From: Mesorhizobium sp. BR1-1-16
GTDB taxonomy: Bacteria > Pseudomonadota > Alphaproteobacteria > Rhizobiales > Kaistiaceae
Assembly: GCF_020165495.1 (NCBI RefSeq)
Contig: NZ_JAIUIE010000007.1
Span: 1-64,000 of the forward strand
DNA length: 64,000 bases
Direction of reading: 5' to 3'
A program made the position numbers and the translations under genes. The notes below the pieces were generated by a model. It did no database searches. It was given only the letters and a program-made list of their open reading frames with translations, and had not been told where the DNA came from. Numbering within the stretch: the stretch's first letter is position 1; every line of letters starts with the position of its first letter. Below, in pieces: positions 1-8,864 of the stretch.

Positions 1-34
1 GGCTCATTGAGCCGACGTCGATGGCCTGAAGCCG

Positions 35-847
35 TCAGAGGCTGGGCACGATGACGGCCGTAACGGCCCAGTGGCCTTCGACCTTGCCGTAGCAGACGCT
101 GACCGCCTGGAATCCGAGCGAAGCGTCATCCGAGGCATAGCCGGTCTTGCCCGAAGGCAGCGCAACCGAATACCAGCCGCCATCATCGGCCTCGTCTGTT
201 CCATCCGCGGGAACGTCGACCGATCCCTCGATGAAGGGAACCACTGAATGGGCCGGCAGCGTCTCGATCACTGGCGACTTGGCGTCGGGCTTCTCGTGGA
301 AATCCGTCTTGTCGGAGAGAATCCAGAGATTGCCCGGCGGCACATCCGCAGCCGTCGCCATCGCGAGCGCCTTGTCGCGATCGAAGATCGGCTCCGCCGG
401 GGAGCACAGCCTGTCGCCAGCGATCTCGGATTTGCCCAGCGTCTGCGGCTCGATCGCTGTTCCGAACAGATCGATCACCATGCTGTCGAGATCGTCGCGT
501 GTGTAGTCGACATCCGCGGCACCCATGAGGATCGCGGCCTCATCGAGCCGCTGGTCGCCGACATGCTTGTCGGGATTGGAAAGCGGGCTGGGCGTCGAGG
601 CGTCGGGAAAGCCGACCGGCGGCGCATAGATCGCGAGGTCTTTGGCGACCTGCAGCTTCAGGAAAGCGGCATCGCCGCTATCGATCGCCTTCTGCAGCGA
701 ATCGACAAAGGCCTTGAGGTCGGCGTCGTCGGCGCCGGTCGTGTCATATGTCGCAACGACGGGTGCGTAAGGCTGGGCGGCAAGGGCGTGCGGGCCGACA
801 AGCGCCGACGTCGCGGCAAGAAACAGCGCGAGAGTTCTTTTTTTCAT
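35..847 (-). CDS. Secreted SH3-domain protein of unknown role
   Basis: The 270-residue protein begins with a clear Sec signal peptide (basic MKKR, hydrophobic stretch, Ala-x-Ala cleavage near residue 23), so it is periplasmic or outer-membrane exposed. The C-terminal third, about residues 165-250, reads as a bacterial SH3 fold (NLWILSDKTDFHEKPDAKSP, then GGWYSVALPSGKTGYA), a module that usually binds peptide or cell-wall ligands. The N-terminal part matches no family I recognise. Its start codon overlaps the stop of the upstream VOC gene by 4 nt (ATGA), so the two are probably co-transcribed. The SH3 call is fairly secure; the function is unknown. Confidence 0.75.
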   Translation of the reverse strand: MKKRTLALFLAATSALVGPHALAAQPYAPVVATYDTTGADDADLKAFVDSLQKAIDSGDAAFLKLQVAKDLAIYAPPVGFPDASTPSPLSNPDKHVGDQRLDEAAILMGAADVDYTRDDLDSMVIDLFGTAIEPQTLGKSEIAGDRLCSPAEPIFDRDKALAMATAADVPPGNLWILSDKTDFHEKPDAKSPVIETLPAHSVVPFIEGSVDVPADGTDEADDGGWYSVALPSGKTGYASDDASLGFQAVSVCYGKVEGHWAVTAVIVPSL

Positions 848-1293
848 GCAACGGGTCCGGGGAGGACGAGGCGGCCTGCCTCATCGAAGGAAACAAACGG
901 GTTGAAGGCCACCTCCCAGAGATGGCCGTCGGGGTCGGCGAAATAGCCGGAATAGCCGCCCCAGAAAACCTTGGACGCCGGCTTGACGATCCGGGCGCCA
1001 AAGCGCTCGGCATGGGCGAGGGCGGCGTCGACCTCGGCCTCCGAACCGACATTGTGCGCCAGCGTCACGGCGCGGAAACCGTCGCCGGCTGGAGCCACCG
1101 TGGCGTCATCGGCAAGATGGTTGCGATCGAACAGCGCCAGCACCACGCCGGAAAGCTGGAAGAAGATGATCTGCTCCTGGCTCGCCGAAGAAGGCCGCCA
1201 GCCAAGTGCCTCGTAGAATGCCTTCGCTTTCGCGACATTGGCGACACCAAGCGTCACGATGCTCAACCGGGGAGAAAGTCCGCTTTCCGTCAT
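844..1293 (-). CDS. VOC/glyoxalase-family protein
   Basis: A 149-residue protein with the vicinal-oxygen-chelate pattern: an opening SIVTLGVANVAKAKAFYEALGW strand-helix, a central FFQLSGVVLALFDRN, and the closing GYFADPDGHLWEVAFNP typical of the second beta-alpha-beta repeat. Such proteins are lactoylglutathione-lyase-like enzymes or antibiotic-binding proteins; no substrate can be assigned. I start it at the ATG giving MTESGLSP rather than at an upstream ATG 28 codons earlier, because homology begins just after it and the upstream extension looks non-coding. It overlaps the downstream SH3 gene by 4 nt. Confidence 0.8.
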   Translation of the reverse strand: MTESGLSPRLSIVTLGVANVAKAKAFYEALGWRPSSASQEQIIFFQLSGVVLALFDRNHLADDATVAPAGDGFRAVTLAHNVGSEAEVDAALAHAERFGARIVKPASKVFWGGYSGYFADPDGHLWEVAFNPFVSFDEAGRLVLPGPVA

Positions 1294-1417
1294 TGTCCGC
1301 TTCCTCGTCGCACGATCCGGCCAGCACGATAGCCGATCGCCCGGTTGCTGGAACAGGTCATCTCCGGCCGGAAACAATGAGCCCCATCATCATGGCGGAA
1401 TTCGGCCCGCGTCGATT

Positions 1418-1437
1418 TGCGGTAACATGATACCGCA
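1418..1437. promoter_or_regulatory. 20-bp dyad, candidate operator
   Basis: TGCGGTA at 1418-1424 is mirrored exactly by TACCGCA at 1431-1437; the six central bases ACATGA contain CATG, so 18 of 20 positions are symmetric. It sits 57 bp upstream of the predicted -35 of rplM and about 125 bp upstream of the divergent VOC gene. There is no T-run, so it is more like a protein-binding dyad than a terminator. The regulator is unknown. Confidence 0.45.
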
Positions 1438-1493
1438 CTTGCCAGAACTATGATTTTTATGATGGTTTTGCCGCCGATGCCGTTTCGTCATGG

Positions 1494-1522
1494 TTGACGC
1501 GCTGCCTGCGAAACTGTAGACA
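1494..1522 (+). promoter_or_regulatory. Candidate sigma-70 promoter of rplM-rpsI
   Basis: TTGACG (1494-1499) is followed after 17 bp by TGTAGACA, giving a weak extended -10 at about 1517-1522. It lies roughly 70 bp upstream of the rplM start. The -35 is strong and the -10 poor, so the call is tentative. Confidence 0.4.
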
Positions 1523-1593
1523 ACCCGCCGATCGACGGGCTCGTCCCGTTGCCTTCCCTTATGCCCCCGAGGGCACGAGAAACGAGTTCGATA

Positions 1594-2058
1594 ATGAGCA
1601 CCATTTCCACCAAGCCGGCGGATGTCGAGAAGAAGTGGATTCTGATCGACGCCGAAGGGCTGGTCGTCGGCCGGCTCGCCACCATCGTGGCGAACCGTCT
1701 CCGCGGCAAGCACAAGGCCAGCTTCACGCCGCATGTCGATGATGGCGACAACGTCATCATCATCAATGCCGAGAAGTGCGTCTTCACGGGCCGCAAGTAC
1801 CAGGACAAGCGCTACTACTGGCACACCGGCTATATCGGCGGCATCAAGGAGCGCAGCCCGCGCCAGATCATCGAGGGGCGTTTCCCCGAGCGCGTGATCG
1901 AGAAGGCCGTCGAGCGCATGCTTCCCGAGGGCCCGCTTGGCCGTCGGCAGTTCAGCAACCTGCGCGTCTATGGCGGTTCTGCCCATCCGCACGAGGCTCA
2001 GCAGCCTGAAGTGCTCGATGTCGCCGCGCTCAATCCCAAGAACAAGAGGGTTGCCTGA
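1594..2058 (+). CDS. rplM: 50S ribosomal protein L13
   Basis: The 154-residue protein is a full-length L13, with family landmarks [50 protein letters not shown] and [23 protein letters not shown]. It binds 23S rRNA early in assembly of the large subunit. The ATG of [10 protein letters not shown] is preferred over an in-frame ATG 15 codons upstream because bacterial L13 begins here. rpsI follows after 2 nt, the usual L13-S9 operon, and a strong terminator lies beyond it. Confidence 0.98.
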   Translation: MSTISTKPADVEKKWILIDAEGLVVGRLATIVANRLRGKHKASFTPHVDDGDNVIIINAEKCVFTGRKYQDKRYYWHTGYIGGIKERSPRQIIEGRFPERVIEKAVERMLPEGPLGRRQFSNLRVYGGSAHPHEAQQPEVLDVAALNPKNKRVA

Positions 2059-2060
2059 AC

Positions 2061-2531
2061 ATGGCCGATCTTCAGTCGCTCCAGGACCTCGTCTCGACTT
2101 CGTCCGAGAACGCCGCCCCGGTCCATGTCCAGAAGCTGGACGCCCAGGGCCGCGCCTATGCCACCGGCAAGCGCAAGAACGCGATTGCCCGTGTCTGGAT
2201 CCGTCCGGGCACCGGCAAGATCACCGTGAACACGCGTGAGTTCTCGGCTTATTTTGCACGCCCCGTGCTGCAGATGCTGGTTCGCCAGGCGATCGGCGTT
2301 GCCAATCGCAATGGCCAGTATGACATCGTCGCCACCGTTGCCGGCGGCGGTCTCTCCGGCCAGGCTGGCGCGCTGCGCCACGGTATCTCGAAGGCGCTCA
2401 CCTATTACGAGCCCGAGCTGCGCGGCGTCCTCAAGAAGGGCGGCTTCCTGACCCGTGATAGCCGCGTTGTCGAGCGCAAGAAGTACGGCCGCGCCAAGGC
2501 GCGTCGCAGCTTCCAGTTCTCCAAGCGCTAA
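2061..2531 (+). CDS. rpsI: 30S ribosomal protein S9
   Basis: A 156-residue S9. The conserved block [19 protein letters not shown], the [19 protein letters not shown] segment and the terminal [18 protein letters not shown] tail, which reaches the P-site tRNA, are all present. The roughly 30-residue N-terminal extension before the conserved core is common in alphaproteobacterial S9. It is the second gene of the rplM-rpsI operon, with a perfect intrinsic terminator 26 nt after the stop. Confidence 0.98.
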   Translation: MADLQSLQDLVSTSSENAAPVHVQKLDAQGRAYATGKRKNAIARVWIRPGTGKITVNTREFSAYFARPVLQMLVRQAIGVANRNGQYDIVATVAGGGLSGQAGALRHGISKALTYYEPELRGVLKKGGFLTRDSRVVERKKYGRAKARRSFQFSKR

Positions 2532-2556
2532 GCCGCGTCGTCAGACGTTTCGGAAA

Positions 2557-2587
2557 GGGCGCTTCGGGAAACCGGAGCGCCCTTTTT
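2557..2587 (+). terminator. Rho-independent terminator of rplM-rpsI
   Basis: An 11-pair stem (2557-2567 with 2572-2582, one G-U pair) closes a GAAA tetraloop and is followed directly by five Ts. Its position 26 nt after the rpsI stop makes it the operon terminator. Confidence 0.93.
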
Positions 2588-2672
2588 GCATGCGCCTGTC
2601 ACACCCATTTGATAGGGCCGAGGCGGCGGCTTCATCCGCACAATCCCACGACGCGCTCAAGCGGAGACGATC

Positions 2673-3656
2673 ATGTCAGCCAAGGTCTTCATCGACGGCG
2701 AAGCTGGAACCACCGGGCTGCAGATCCGCCAGCGCCTTGAGGGTCGGCCGGATATCGCGCTGCTGTCGATCGAAACCGAGCGTCGCAAGGAGACTGCGGC
2801 GCGGGCCGAGATGATGAACGCCGCCGACGCGGTGATCCTGTGCCTGCCGGACGATGCCGCGCGCGAGGCGGTGACGCTCGTCACCAACCCGCAGACGCGG
2901 ATCATCGATGCTTCGACGGCCCATCGTGTCTTCCCCGGCTGGGCCTATGGCTTCGCCGAGTTGGCACCCGGACAGCGCGAGAAGATCGCAGGCGCGACTC
3001 GCATCGCCAATCCCGGCTGCTATGCGACCGGAGCCATCGCGCTCATCCGGCCGCTTGTCGATGCCGGTCTTCTCCCGGCGGACTGGCCGCTCTTTGTTAA
3101 TGGGATTTCCGGCTATTCCGGCGGCGGCAAGGGCCTCATTGCCGAGTTCGAGCAGCAGAGCCCGCCGCCCGGTTCGCATGACGCCTTCCGGCCTTATGGT
3201 CTCAATCTCGCGCACAAGCACCTTCCCGAAGTCGTGCGCTATGGCGCGATCAAGGAGCCGCCGCTGTTCACGCCGGCGGTCGGCCGTTTCGCGCAGGGCA
3301 TGATCATCGAACTGCCGCTGCATCTCGGCCGTCTTCCCGGCAAGCCTTCGGCCGTCGATCTCACCGCGGCTTACCAAGCTCATTACAAGGGCGAGCGCTT
3401 CATCGAAGTTCTGACCGCGGACGAGGCAGCCGAAGTTCAGAAGGCGCGGACCGGTGCAGCCGGCTTCCATGCTCTGATCGACCCGGAAGACCTCAACGGT
3501 ACCAATCGGCTGCGCATCATGGCCTTCGACAATCCGGCGAACGGGCAGGGGATGGCATTGGCACTGCTGGATAATCTCGGCAAGGGCGCATCGGGCGCCG
3601 CCGTGCAGAACCTCAATCTTGCGCTCGGCCTCGACGAGGCAGCCGGGCTGTCCTGA
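2673..3656 (+). CDS. argC: N-acetyl-gamma-glutamyl-phosphate reductase
   Basis: The 327-residue enzyme reduces N-acetylglutamyl phosphate to the semialdehyde with NADPH in arginine synthesis. The opening [17 protein letters not shown] is the nucleotide-binding start of the short (type 2) ArgC group, the active-site cysteine is C116 in ANPGCYATG, and [12 protein letters not shown] follows. Length suits the type 2 family. The ATG is preceded by GGAG. In alphaproteobacteria argC commonly follows rpsI, as here; the terminator between them implies its own promoter in 2588-2672, which I could not identify with confidence. Confidence 0.95.
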   Translation: MSAKVFIDGEAGTTGLQIRQRLEGRPDIALLSIETERRKETAARAEMMNAADAVILCLPDDAAREAVTLVTNPQTRIIDASTAHRVFPGWAYGFAELAPGQREKIAGATRIANPGCYATGAIALIRPLVDAGLLPADWPLFVNGISGYSGGGKGLIAEFEQQSPPPGSHDAFRPYGLNLAHKHLPEVVRYGAIKEPPLFTPAVGRFAQGMIIELPLHLGRLPGKPSAVDLTAAYQAHYKGERFIEVLTADEAAEVQKARTGAAGFHALIDPEDLNGTNRLRIMAFDNPANGQGMALALLDNLGKGASGAAVQNLNLALGLDEAAGLS

Positions 3657-3684
3657 CCGCCCTTCGCGTCGGCTCCAATGATTT

Positions 3685-3705
3685 CGTTCCCAAAGCGCGG
3701 GAACG
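3685..3705 (+). terminator. Weak stem-loop after argC
   Basis: CGTTCCC (3685-3691) pairs with GGGAACG (3699-3705) around a 7-nt loop, 28 nt past the argC stop. There is no uridine tract, so it is at best a Rho-assisted terminator or an mRNA end-protecting hairpin. Confidence 0.3.
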
Positions 3706-3761
3706 GGTCTAGCGTTTCCTCAGCCCGCGCCAACGGGCGAGAAAAAACGAGGGAGCAGGAA

Positions 3762-4337
3762 ATGTCTGAGACGGTTCTTCTCCACCCGGCGATCGATGGT
3801 GGCATCGCCGCTGGGTCCGAAAGCTTTGCCGGCGGTACGCTCGCCTGCCTTTGCACGGAAAAGCCGGTCAAGGTGCGGATCGACGGGCAAGTGGTGCACA
3901 ACCACGCTTGCGGCTGCACCAAATGCTGGAAGCCGTCGGGCGCGATCTTCGCCATCGTCGCTGTCGCCCCGACGGCGAATGTCCATGTCGTCGAGAATGG
4001 CGACAAGCTGGCGATCGTGGATCCGGACGCGCTGATCCTGCGGCATGCCTGCAAGGTCTGCGGCGCCCACATGCACGGGCCGGTCGAACGCGACCATGCC
4101 TTCAAGGGGCTCACCTTCGTCCACACTGAGCTCTCGCCCGACAAGGGGTGGCAGGCGCCGCAATTCGCGGCCTTTGTCTCCTCGGTGATCGAGGGCGGCG
4201 TTCCGCCAAGGTCGATGGACGGCATTCGTGCGCGCATTCGCGAAGTTGGCCTCGAACCGTATGACTGCCTGTCGCCGACGCTGATGGATGCGCTCGCGAC
4301 CTTTACGGCAAAGAAAGCCGGCACCCTCAGGGAGTAG
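3762..4337 (+). CDS. gfa: S-(hydroxymethyl)glutathione synthase (Gfa)
   Basis: A 191-residue zinc protein of the Gfa/CENP-V family that promotes condensation of formaldehyde with glutathione. Zinc ligands are visible as C29-x-C31, C50-x-C52-x-x-C55 and C97-x-x-C100 ([28 protein letters not shown]). Length equals the usual 188-194. The start at MSETVLL has a GGGAG-type ribosome site. No formaldehyde dehydrogenase gene is adjacent. Its last 11 nt overlap the end of the convergent GlxA-type regulator. Confidence 0.9.
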   Translation: MSETVLLHPAIDGGIAAGSESFAGGTLACLCTEKPVKVRIDGQVVHNHACGCTKCWKPSGAIFAIVAVAPTANVHVVENGDKLAIVDPDALILRHACKVCGAHMHGPVERDHAFKGLTFVHTELSPDKGWQAPQFAAFVSSVIEGGVPPRSMDGIRARIREVGLEPYDCLSPTLMDALATFTAKKAGTLRE

Positions 4338-5349
4338 CTGCTACGGCCTCGTCGTCCGGCTCCTGCAACACAGTGCCGAACCGGCGCCGGTAATCAGCTG
4401 GCGCCAAGCCGGCAAGCCGCTGGAAGATACGGCGGAAGGCGGAGACGTCGCCATAGCCGACGTCCCATGCGATCTGCTCGATGCTCTTGCGGCTCGTCTC
4501 GAGCAATTCGCGCGCCTTGGCGACGCGGATATGCTGGGCATATTCCGTCGGACGCAGTCCGGTCGCCTTGTGGAAGCGACGCTGGAACGTCCGCTCACCG
4601 AGCCCGGCCCGCCCGGCGAGTGCCTCGATCGCGTGATCGCGCGCACCCGTTGCCTGCAGCCAGTTCTGGACCTTCAGGATCGCCTCGTCGCCATGATCGC
4701 GGCGCTGCACGAAACCGATGAAGGGCTGCTGCAGTCGGCCGGGCGGATCAGTGAGCAAGAATCGCGCGGTATCGAGCATGATCGAAGGCCCGAGCTGCTG
4801 CGCCACGAGCGTCAGGCCGAGATCGGTCCAGGCGAGAATGCCGCCGGCGGTGACGATGTCGCCATCGTCGATCACCATACGGTCGGCATCGACCCGCAGC
4901 TTCGGGTAGCGCTCGGCAAGTTCGGCGGCGAATGCCCAATGGGTGGTGACGTCGCGCCCGTCCAGGAGACCGGTATCGGCGGCAAGGAATGCGCCCGCGC
5001 AGACCGAGCACAGACGCGACCCCTTGCCATGTTGCGCCGTCAGCCAGGCCGCAAGCGCCTGCATCGGCTGCATCCGCGATGGCACGATGAGGCTGGGCGG
5101 GATGACGATATGACCAAGGCGGTGCGGCCGCCCCGGATGGCTGTCGAAGGTGCAGACGACATCAGCGCCCGCCGCATCAAGCTGCCAATGGCTGACGCGG
5201 ATGATCGGTGTGGCCTCGTCGTCACCGCGGTCGCGGCTGATCTCTCCGGCGATCCGGAAGAGGTCGGTCAATCCGTAGACCGCTGCCAGCTGGCAGTCCG
5301 GATAGCAGAGGATCGCGACCTCGGTGCAGATGCTGTCGTCTGTATCCAT
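4327..5349 (-). CDS. GlxA-type transcriptional regulator (DJ-1/PfpI + AraC)
   Basis: The 340-residue protein has an N-terminal DJ-1/PfpI-like glutamine-amidotransferase fold (about 10-195, with nucleophile-elbow-like [18 protein letters not shown] and the THW motif) fused to a C-terminal AraC double helix-turn-helix (about 230-330; [44 protein letters not shown]). Members regulate diverse genes; the effector here is unknown. I use the ATG giving MDTDDSIC; an ATG 25 codons upstream gives a low-complexity extension. It diverges from the haloperoxidase-like hydrolase gene, a plausible target. Confidence 0.88.
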   Translation of the reverse strand: MDTDDSICTEVAILCYPDCQLAAVYGLTDLFRIAGEISRDRGDDEATPIIRVSHWQLDAAGADVVCTFDSHPGRPHRLGHIVIPPSLIVPSRMQPMQALAAWLTAQHGKGSRLCSVCAGAFLAADTGLLDGRDVTTHWAFAAELAERYPKLRVDADRMVIDDGDIVTAGGILAWTDLGLTLVAQQLGPSIMLDTARFLLTDPPGRLQQPFIGFVQRRDHGDEAILKVQNWLQATGARDHAIEALAGRAGLGERTFQRRFHKATGLRPTEYAQHIRVAKARELLETSRKSIEQIAWDVGYGDVSAFRRIFQRLAGLAPADYRRRFGTVLQEPDDEAVAATP

Positions 5350-5464
5350 CTTGTCGCTTTTGCCCCGTAGAATGTCAGTCTTGCCACGCATCCTATCATG
5401 CGCGGTCGAGTTACATGGACACATGAAGGCGGGCGCGATGCCCGCTTAGGCCGAGGGAGCCATC

Positions 5465-6301
5465 ATGAGCACGATCACGACTGCCGACGGAACAGAGATT
5501 TTCTACAAGGACTGGGGCCCGAAAGAAGCGCAGCCCATCGTCTTTCATCACGGCTGGCCCCTGTCGAGTGACGACTGGGATGCGCAGATGCTGTTTTTCC
5601 TCAGCAAGGGCTTCCGTGTCGTCGCCCATGATCGTCGCGGCCATGGCCGTTCGGCGCAGGTCAGCGATGGGCATGACATGGACCATTACGCGGCCGACGC
5701 TTCGGCGGTGGCCGAACATCTCGACCTCCGCAACGCCGTGCATATCGGCCATTCGACCGGCGGCGGCGAAGTCGCGCGCTATGTCGCCCAATATGGCGAG
5801 CCCCAGGGGCGCGTCGCCAAGGCGATCCTGGTCAGCGCCGTGCCGCCGCTGATGCTGAAGACCGACGCCAATCCAGGCGGCCTGCCGATCGAGGTCTTCG
5901 ATGGCATTCGCGCTGGCGTTGCCGCCAATCGCGCGCAGCTCTTCGTCGACTTCCCGACTGGCCCGTTCTACGGCTTCAACCGGGAGGGCGCCGAAGTCTC
6001 CCAGGGCGTCATCGACAACTGGTGGCGGCAGGGCATGATGGGCAGCGCCAAGGCACATTACGAAGGCATCAAGGCCTTTTCGGAGACCGATCAGACCGAG
6101 GACTTGAAGGCGATCACCGTGCCGACCCTCGTGCTGCATGGCGACGACGACCAGGTCGTTCCGATCGCCGACAGCGCACTGCTCTCGGTCAAGCTGCTGA
6201 AGAACGGCACGCTCAAGATCTACAAGGGCTATCCGCACGGCATGCTGACGGTACATGCAGACGTGATCAACCCCGATCTTCTGGCCTTCGTCACCAGCTG
6301 A
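5465..6301 (+). CDS. Alpha/beta hydrolase, non-heme haloperoxidase type
   Basis: A 278-residue hydrolase. The triad is Ser97 in the GHSTGG elbow, Asp228/229 in [10 protein letters not shown] and His258 in GYPHGM; the oxyanion HHGWP motif is at 28-32. The STGGGE variant and the [14 protein letters not shown] segment are typical of the cofactor-free chloroperoxidase/esterase group, which shows perhydrolase activity in vitro but whose natural job is usually ester hydrolysis. There is no signal peptide. It diverges from the GlxA-type regulator 115 bp away, suggesting control by it. Confidence 0.88.
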   Translation: MSTITTADGTEIFYKDWGPKEAQPIVFHHGWPLSSDDWDAQMLFFLSKGFRVVAHDRRGHGRSAQVSDGHDMDHYAADASAVAEHLDLRNAVHIGHSTGGGEVARYVAQYGEPQGRVAKAILVSAVPPLMLKTDANPGGLPIEVFDGIRAGVAANRAQLFVDFPTGPFYGFNREGAEVSQGVIDNWWRQGMMGSAKAHYEGIKAFSETDQTEDLKAITVPTLVLHGDDDQVVPIADSALLSVKLLKNGTLKIYKGYPHGMLTVHADVINPDLLAFVTS

Positions 6302-6311
6302 TCTACGATTG

Positions 6312-6336
6312 GCCCGTCGGCTCAGCGCGGACGGGC
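6312..6336. terminator. Stem-loop between convergent genes
   Basis: GCCCGTC (6312-6318) pairs with GACGGGC (6330-6336). It lies between the converging hydrolase and phaC genes and could end both transcripts, but there is no T-run on either strand. Confidence 0.3.
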
Positions 6337-6376
6337 ATCAACGTGATGGCCAGGGCGGCAGAGCGCGCTGCCCGGC

Positions 6377-8212
6377 TCAGGACATCACTTTGACATAGCT
6401 GCCCGGCGCGTCTTCGATCGGCTTGACGCGCCGGCCGCCGGGAACGCGCGCTTTGACGCGCGTCGAGTCGAGGCTCTCGATCCACGCCTGCCAATGCGGC
6501 CACCACGAGCCGGCATGCTCTTCGGCATTGGCCTGCCACGCGTCGAAACCGTCGCCGGAAGGCGCGGGCCCAGTCCAGTACTGGTATTTCTTGCGCGACG
6601 GCGGATTAACGACGCCGGCAATATGCCCGGAGCCGGACAACACGAAGGTCACGGGGCCGCCAAAGAACGACGAGCCGTAGAAGACGGATCGTGCCGGCGC
6701 GATATGATCCTCGCGCGTCGCGAGGTTGTAGATCGGGATCTTGATGTCGCCGAGCGACAACCTGGTGTCGCCGACCGACAATTCGCCCCTGGCCAGCTTG
6801 TTATCAAGGTAGCAATTGCGCAGATAAAACGAATGGTTAGCGGCCGGCATTCGCGTGGCGTCTGAATTCCAGAACAGTAGATCGAACGGGATCGGCTCGC
6901 GGCCACGGAAGTAATTGTTAACCACGTAGGACCAGATCAGCTCGTTCGAGCGCAGCATATTGAAGGAAGATGCCATGTTCTTGCCTTCGAGATAGCCCCG
7001 AACGCTCATCTTCTTTTCGATCTGCTCGATCTGCTCCTCGTCGATGAACACCTTGAGATCGCCGGCGAAAGTGAAGTCGACCTGCGTCGCGAACAATGTC
7101 GCGGCGGCGATGCGCGTGTCGCCGGTCGCTGCCATATAGGCCATCGTGAAGGAAAGCAGCGTCCCCCCGACGCAATAGCCGATAGCGTTCACTTCCTTCT
7201 CGCGCGTTATCTTCTCGATGACATCGAGCGATTCGAGGATGCCCTCGCGCATGTAATGCTCGAAGCTCTTGCCGGCCTGCTTCTCCCCGGGGTTGATCCA
7301 GGAAACCACAAAGACCGTGTGGCCCTGCTCGACGGCCCATTTGATGAAGGATTTTTCGGGCGTCAGGTCGAGGATGTAGAACTTGTTGATCCACGGCGGC
7401 ACGATGAAGAGAGGCCGTTTCAGCACCTCCGATGTCGCGGCCTTGTACTGGATCAGCTGGCAGACCTCGTTTTGATGCACAACCTTGCCGGGGGTCAGCG
7501 CCAGGTTGCCGCCGATGGTGAAGCTCGACGTGTCGACCTGGCGGATCTTCAGCTCACCCTCGCCGGCGGCAATGTCATCGGCAAACATGTTGACGCCGCG
7601 AACAAGATTTTCCGCGCTCGAATCAAGCGTGTCGCGCAGGATCTCGGGATTCGTGAAGAGGAAGTTCGAGGGCGAGATCGCGTTGGCGACCTGCCTGACA
7701 TAAAAGCGCGCCTTGAGCCGCGTATGGGCATCGAGATCTTCCGCATCGCGCGCCATCTCGTCGGCCCACTGCGCGGTGATGAGATAGAACTGTTTGACGA
7801 AGTCGAAATACTGATTGTCGGTCCATTCCCGATCCTGGAAGCGCTTGTCGCGCGCATCCGGGACGGCCGTCGGCGGCATCTGGGCGCCGGCCATCCGCGC
7901 GATGGCGGAATTCCAGAGCGCGAAATAGCGTCCGAACAGCCGCGCCTGAGCCTGCACGCTGCGCGTCGGATCGGCAGTCCAGTACTCGACCACCTTGGAG
8001 AGGGTCTTGATGATCTCGGTGATCTCGTCGACGACGTCGGCCGAGACGGAGCCGTTCTCCCGGGGCTTCAGGAAGTTCGCGGCCGCGCGAGAGGCGCCTT
8101 CGAGGATGAGCGCGATATTGCGCGCCAAGCGCTCGGGATCCTTGACCATGAGGTTGATCGGCGTTCCCGTCGGCCCCTTGGGTCCGCCCGATGCGCTCTT
8201 GTCGCCGGCCAT
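6377..8212 (-). CDS. phaC: Class I poly(3-hydroxyalkanoate) synthase
   Basis: The 611-residue enzyme polymerises (R)-3-hydroxyacyl-CoA into storage polyester on PHA granules. The catalytic cysteine is C347 in the lipase-like box GYCVGG, with D502 (ATREDHIAP) and H530 (SGSGHIAG) completing the triad; PPWINKFYILDL and VSWINPG are family landmarks. Length and the roughly 100-residue N-terminal region match class I synthases, which act without a PhaE or PhaR partner. No other pha gene is in the window. Translation starts at MAGDKSASGG, preceded by a GGAAG-type site. Confidence 0.96.
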   Translation of the reverse strand: MAGDKSASGGPKGPTGTPINLMVKDPERLARNIALILEGASRAAANFLKPRENGSVSADVVDEITEIIKTLSKVVEYWTADPTRSVQAQARLFGRYFALWNSAIARMAGAQMPPTAVPDARDKRFQDREWTDNQYFDFVKQFYLITAQWADEMARDAEDLDAHTRLKARFYVRQVANAISPSNFLFTNPEILRDTLDSSAENLVRGVNMFADDIAAGEGELKIRQVDTSSFTIGGNLALTPGKVVHQNEVCQLIQYKAATSEVLKRPLFIVPPWINKFYILDLTPEKSFIKWAVEQGHTVFVVSWINPGEKQAGKSFEHYMREGILESLDVIEKITREKEVNAIGYCVGGTLLSFTMAYMAATGDTRIAAATLFATQVDFTFAGDLKVFIDEEQIEQIEKKMSVRGYLEGKNMASSFNMLRSNELIWSYVVNNYFRGREPIPFDLLFWNSDATRMPAANHSFYLRNCYLDNKLARGELSVGDTRLSLGDIKIPIYNLATREDHIAPARSVFYGSSFFGGPVTFVLSGSGHIAGVVNPPSRKKYQYWTGPAPSGDGFDAWQANAEEHAGSWWPHWQAWIESLDSTRVKARVPGGRRVKPIEDAPGSYVKVMS

Positions 8213-8366
8213 GCTTCCTCGCTCGTTCGGTCTTTTTACTGACGCCGCTGCTTTCGCCGCGCGTCAAGTGTAATAGGTTCGCAGGATGAGGGATATCCGG
8301 GGGGCGTTTACGAGACGCTTACCCTCGCAGCGGAAAATGATGGTGGCTTCAATGGTCGGTGACGAG

Positions 8367-8753
8367 ATGCGGCAGCGCCGGAGAATGGTTCTTTGGCTGT
8401 CGATCGGGATTGTCGCTGCGCTTTCGGGCTGCACGACGGTCAAGAAGACGCTCGATTTCAGCGCGGATCCGGAGCTGCAGCGAAAGGGCGCCTATCCCAA
8501 CATCAATGTTGGCGGCGCGCCGCAGCCGGGCAAGCCGCTGACGCCCGAGGAACAGCAAAAGGCGAAGGCCGCGCTTTCCGCGGAGGGCAAGGTCGCCGGC
8601 CCCGAAGCCGGCGCCGACGCCAAGAAGCAGGGCGCCGAGCGCGCCAGCGAACTCGATGCGCTCGCCAAGAATCACGCGGCACAAACGATCGAAGAGATTC
8701 AAAACGGGTGCGGGACCGACAAGGTGATCGACGCCACGAAATGCCCGCAATGA
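8367..8753 (+). CDS. Small putative lipoprotein
   Basis: A 128-residue protein opening with MRQRRRMVLWLSIGIVAALSGC: basic n-region, hydrophobic core and a lipobox (LSGC, Cys22) for lipid modification. The mature part is charged and Ala/Lys-rich with a likely helical PEEQQKAKAALSAEGK segment, and ends in a short segment with two cysteines (NGCGTD...ATKCPQ). No family recognised. Starts at 8337 or 8358 would lengthen the signal peptide; 8367 gives a standard-length one. It diverges from phaC, with about 150 bp between the starts. Confidence 0.65.
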   Translation: MRQRRRMVLWLSIGIVAALSGCTTVKKTLDFSADPELQRKGAYPNINVGGAPQPGKPLTPEEQQKAKAALSAEGKVAGPEAGADAKKQGAERASELDALAKNHAAQTIEEIQNGCGTDKVIDATKCPQ

Positions 8754-8773
8754 AAGCGCTCCCTTTTGAAGCC

Positions 8774-8791
8774 GGTTCAATGATATGAACC
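8774..8791. promoter_or_regulatory. Inverted repeat upstream of the aminotransferase gene
   Basis: GGTTCA and TGAACC (8774-8779, 8786-8791) flank the AT-rich spacer ATGATA, 73 bp before the aminotransferase start. It may be an operator or part of a weak terminator of the lipoprotein gene; there is no T-run. Confidence 0.3.
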
Positions 8792-8864
8792 CCGCCGCGC
8801 CGGCAAAGGCGCAACGATAAGTGCATCCAGTCAACGTGCATCGAGCCAGGATGGATCCGGAGCA

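Larger units (their letters stand above)
1294..1593. other. Intergenic region: divergent VOC operon / rplM promoter region
   Basis: A 300-bp stretch without a gene between the leftward VOC gene and rightward rplM. It holds a near-perfect 20-bp dyad at 1418-1437 and a plausible sigma-70 promoter at 1494-1522, both entered separately. The remaining 5' leader of rplM (about 65 nt) shows no convincing riboswitch or autoregulatory fold by eye. Confidence 0.6.

Noticed and set aside
4288-5370. A 360-codon open frame on the plus strand
   Set aside because: Antisense to the GlxA-type regulator with clear AraC helices; no domain in the plus-strand frame.
7256-8242. A 328-codon open frame on the plus strand
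   Set aside because: Antisense to phaC, whose catalytic residues fix the true frame.
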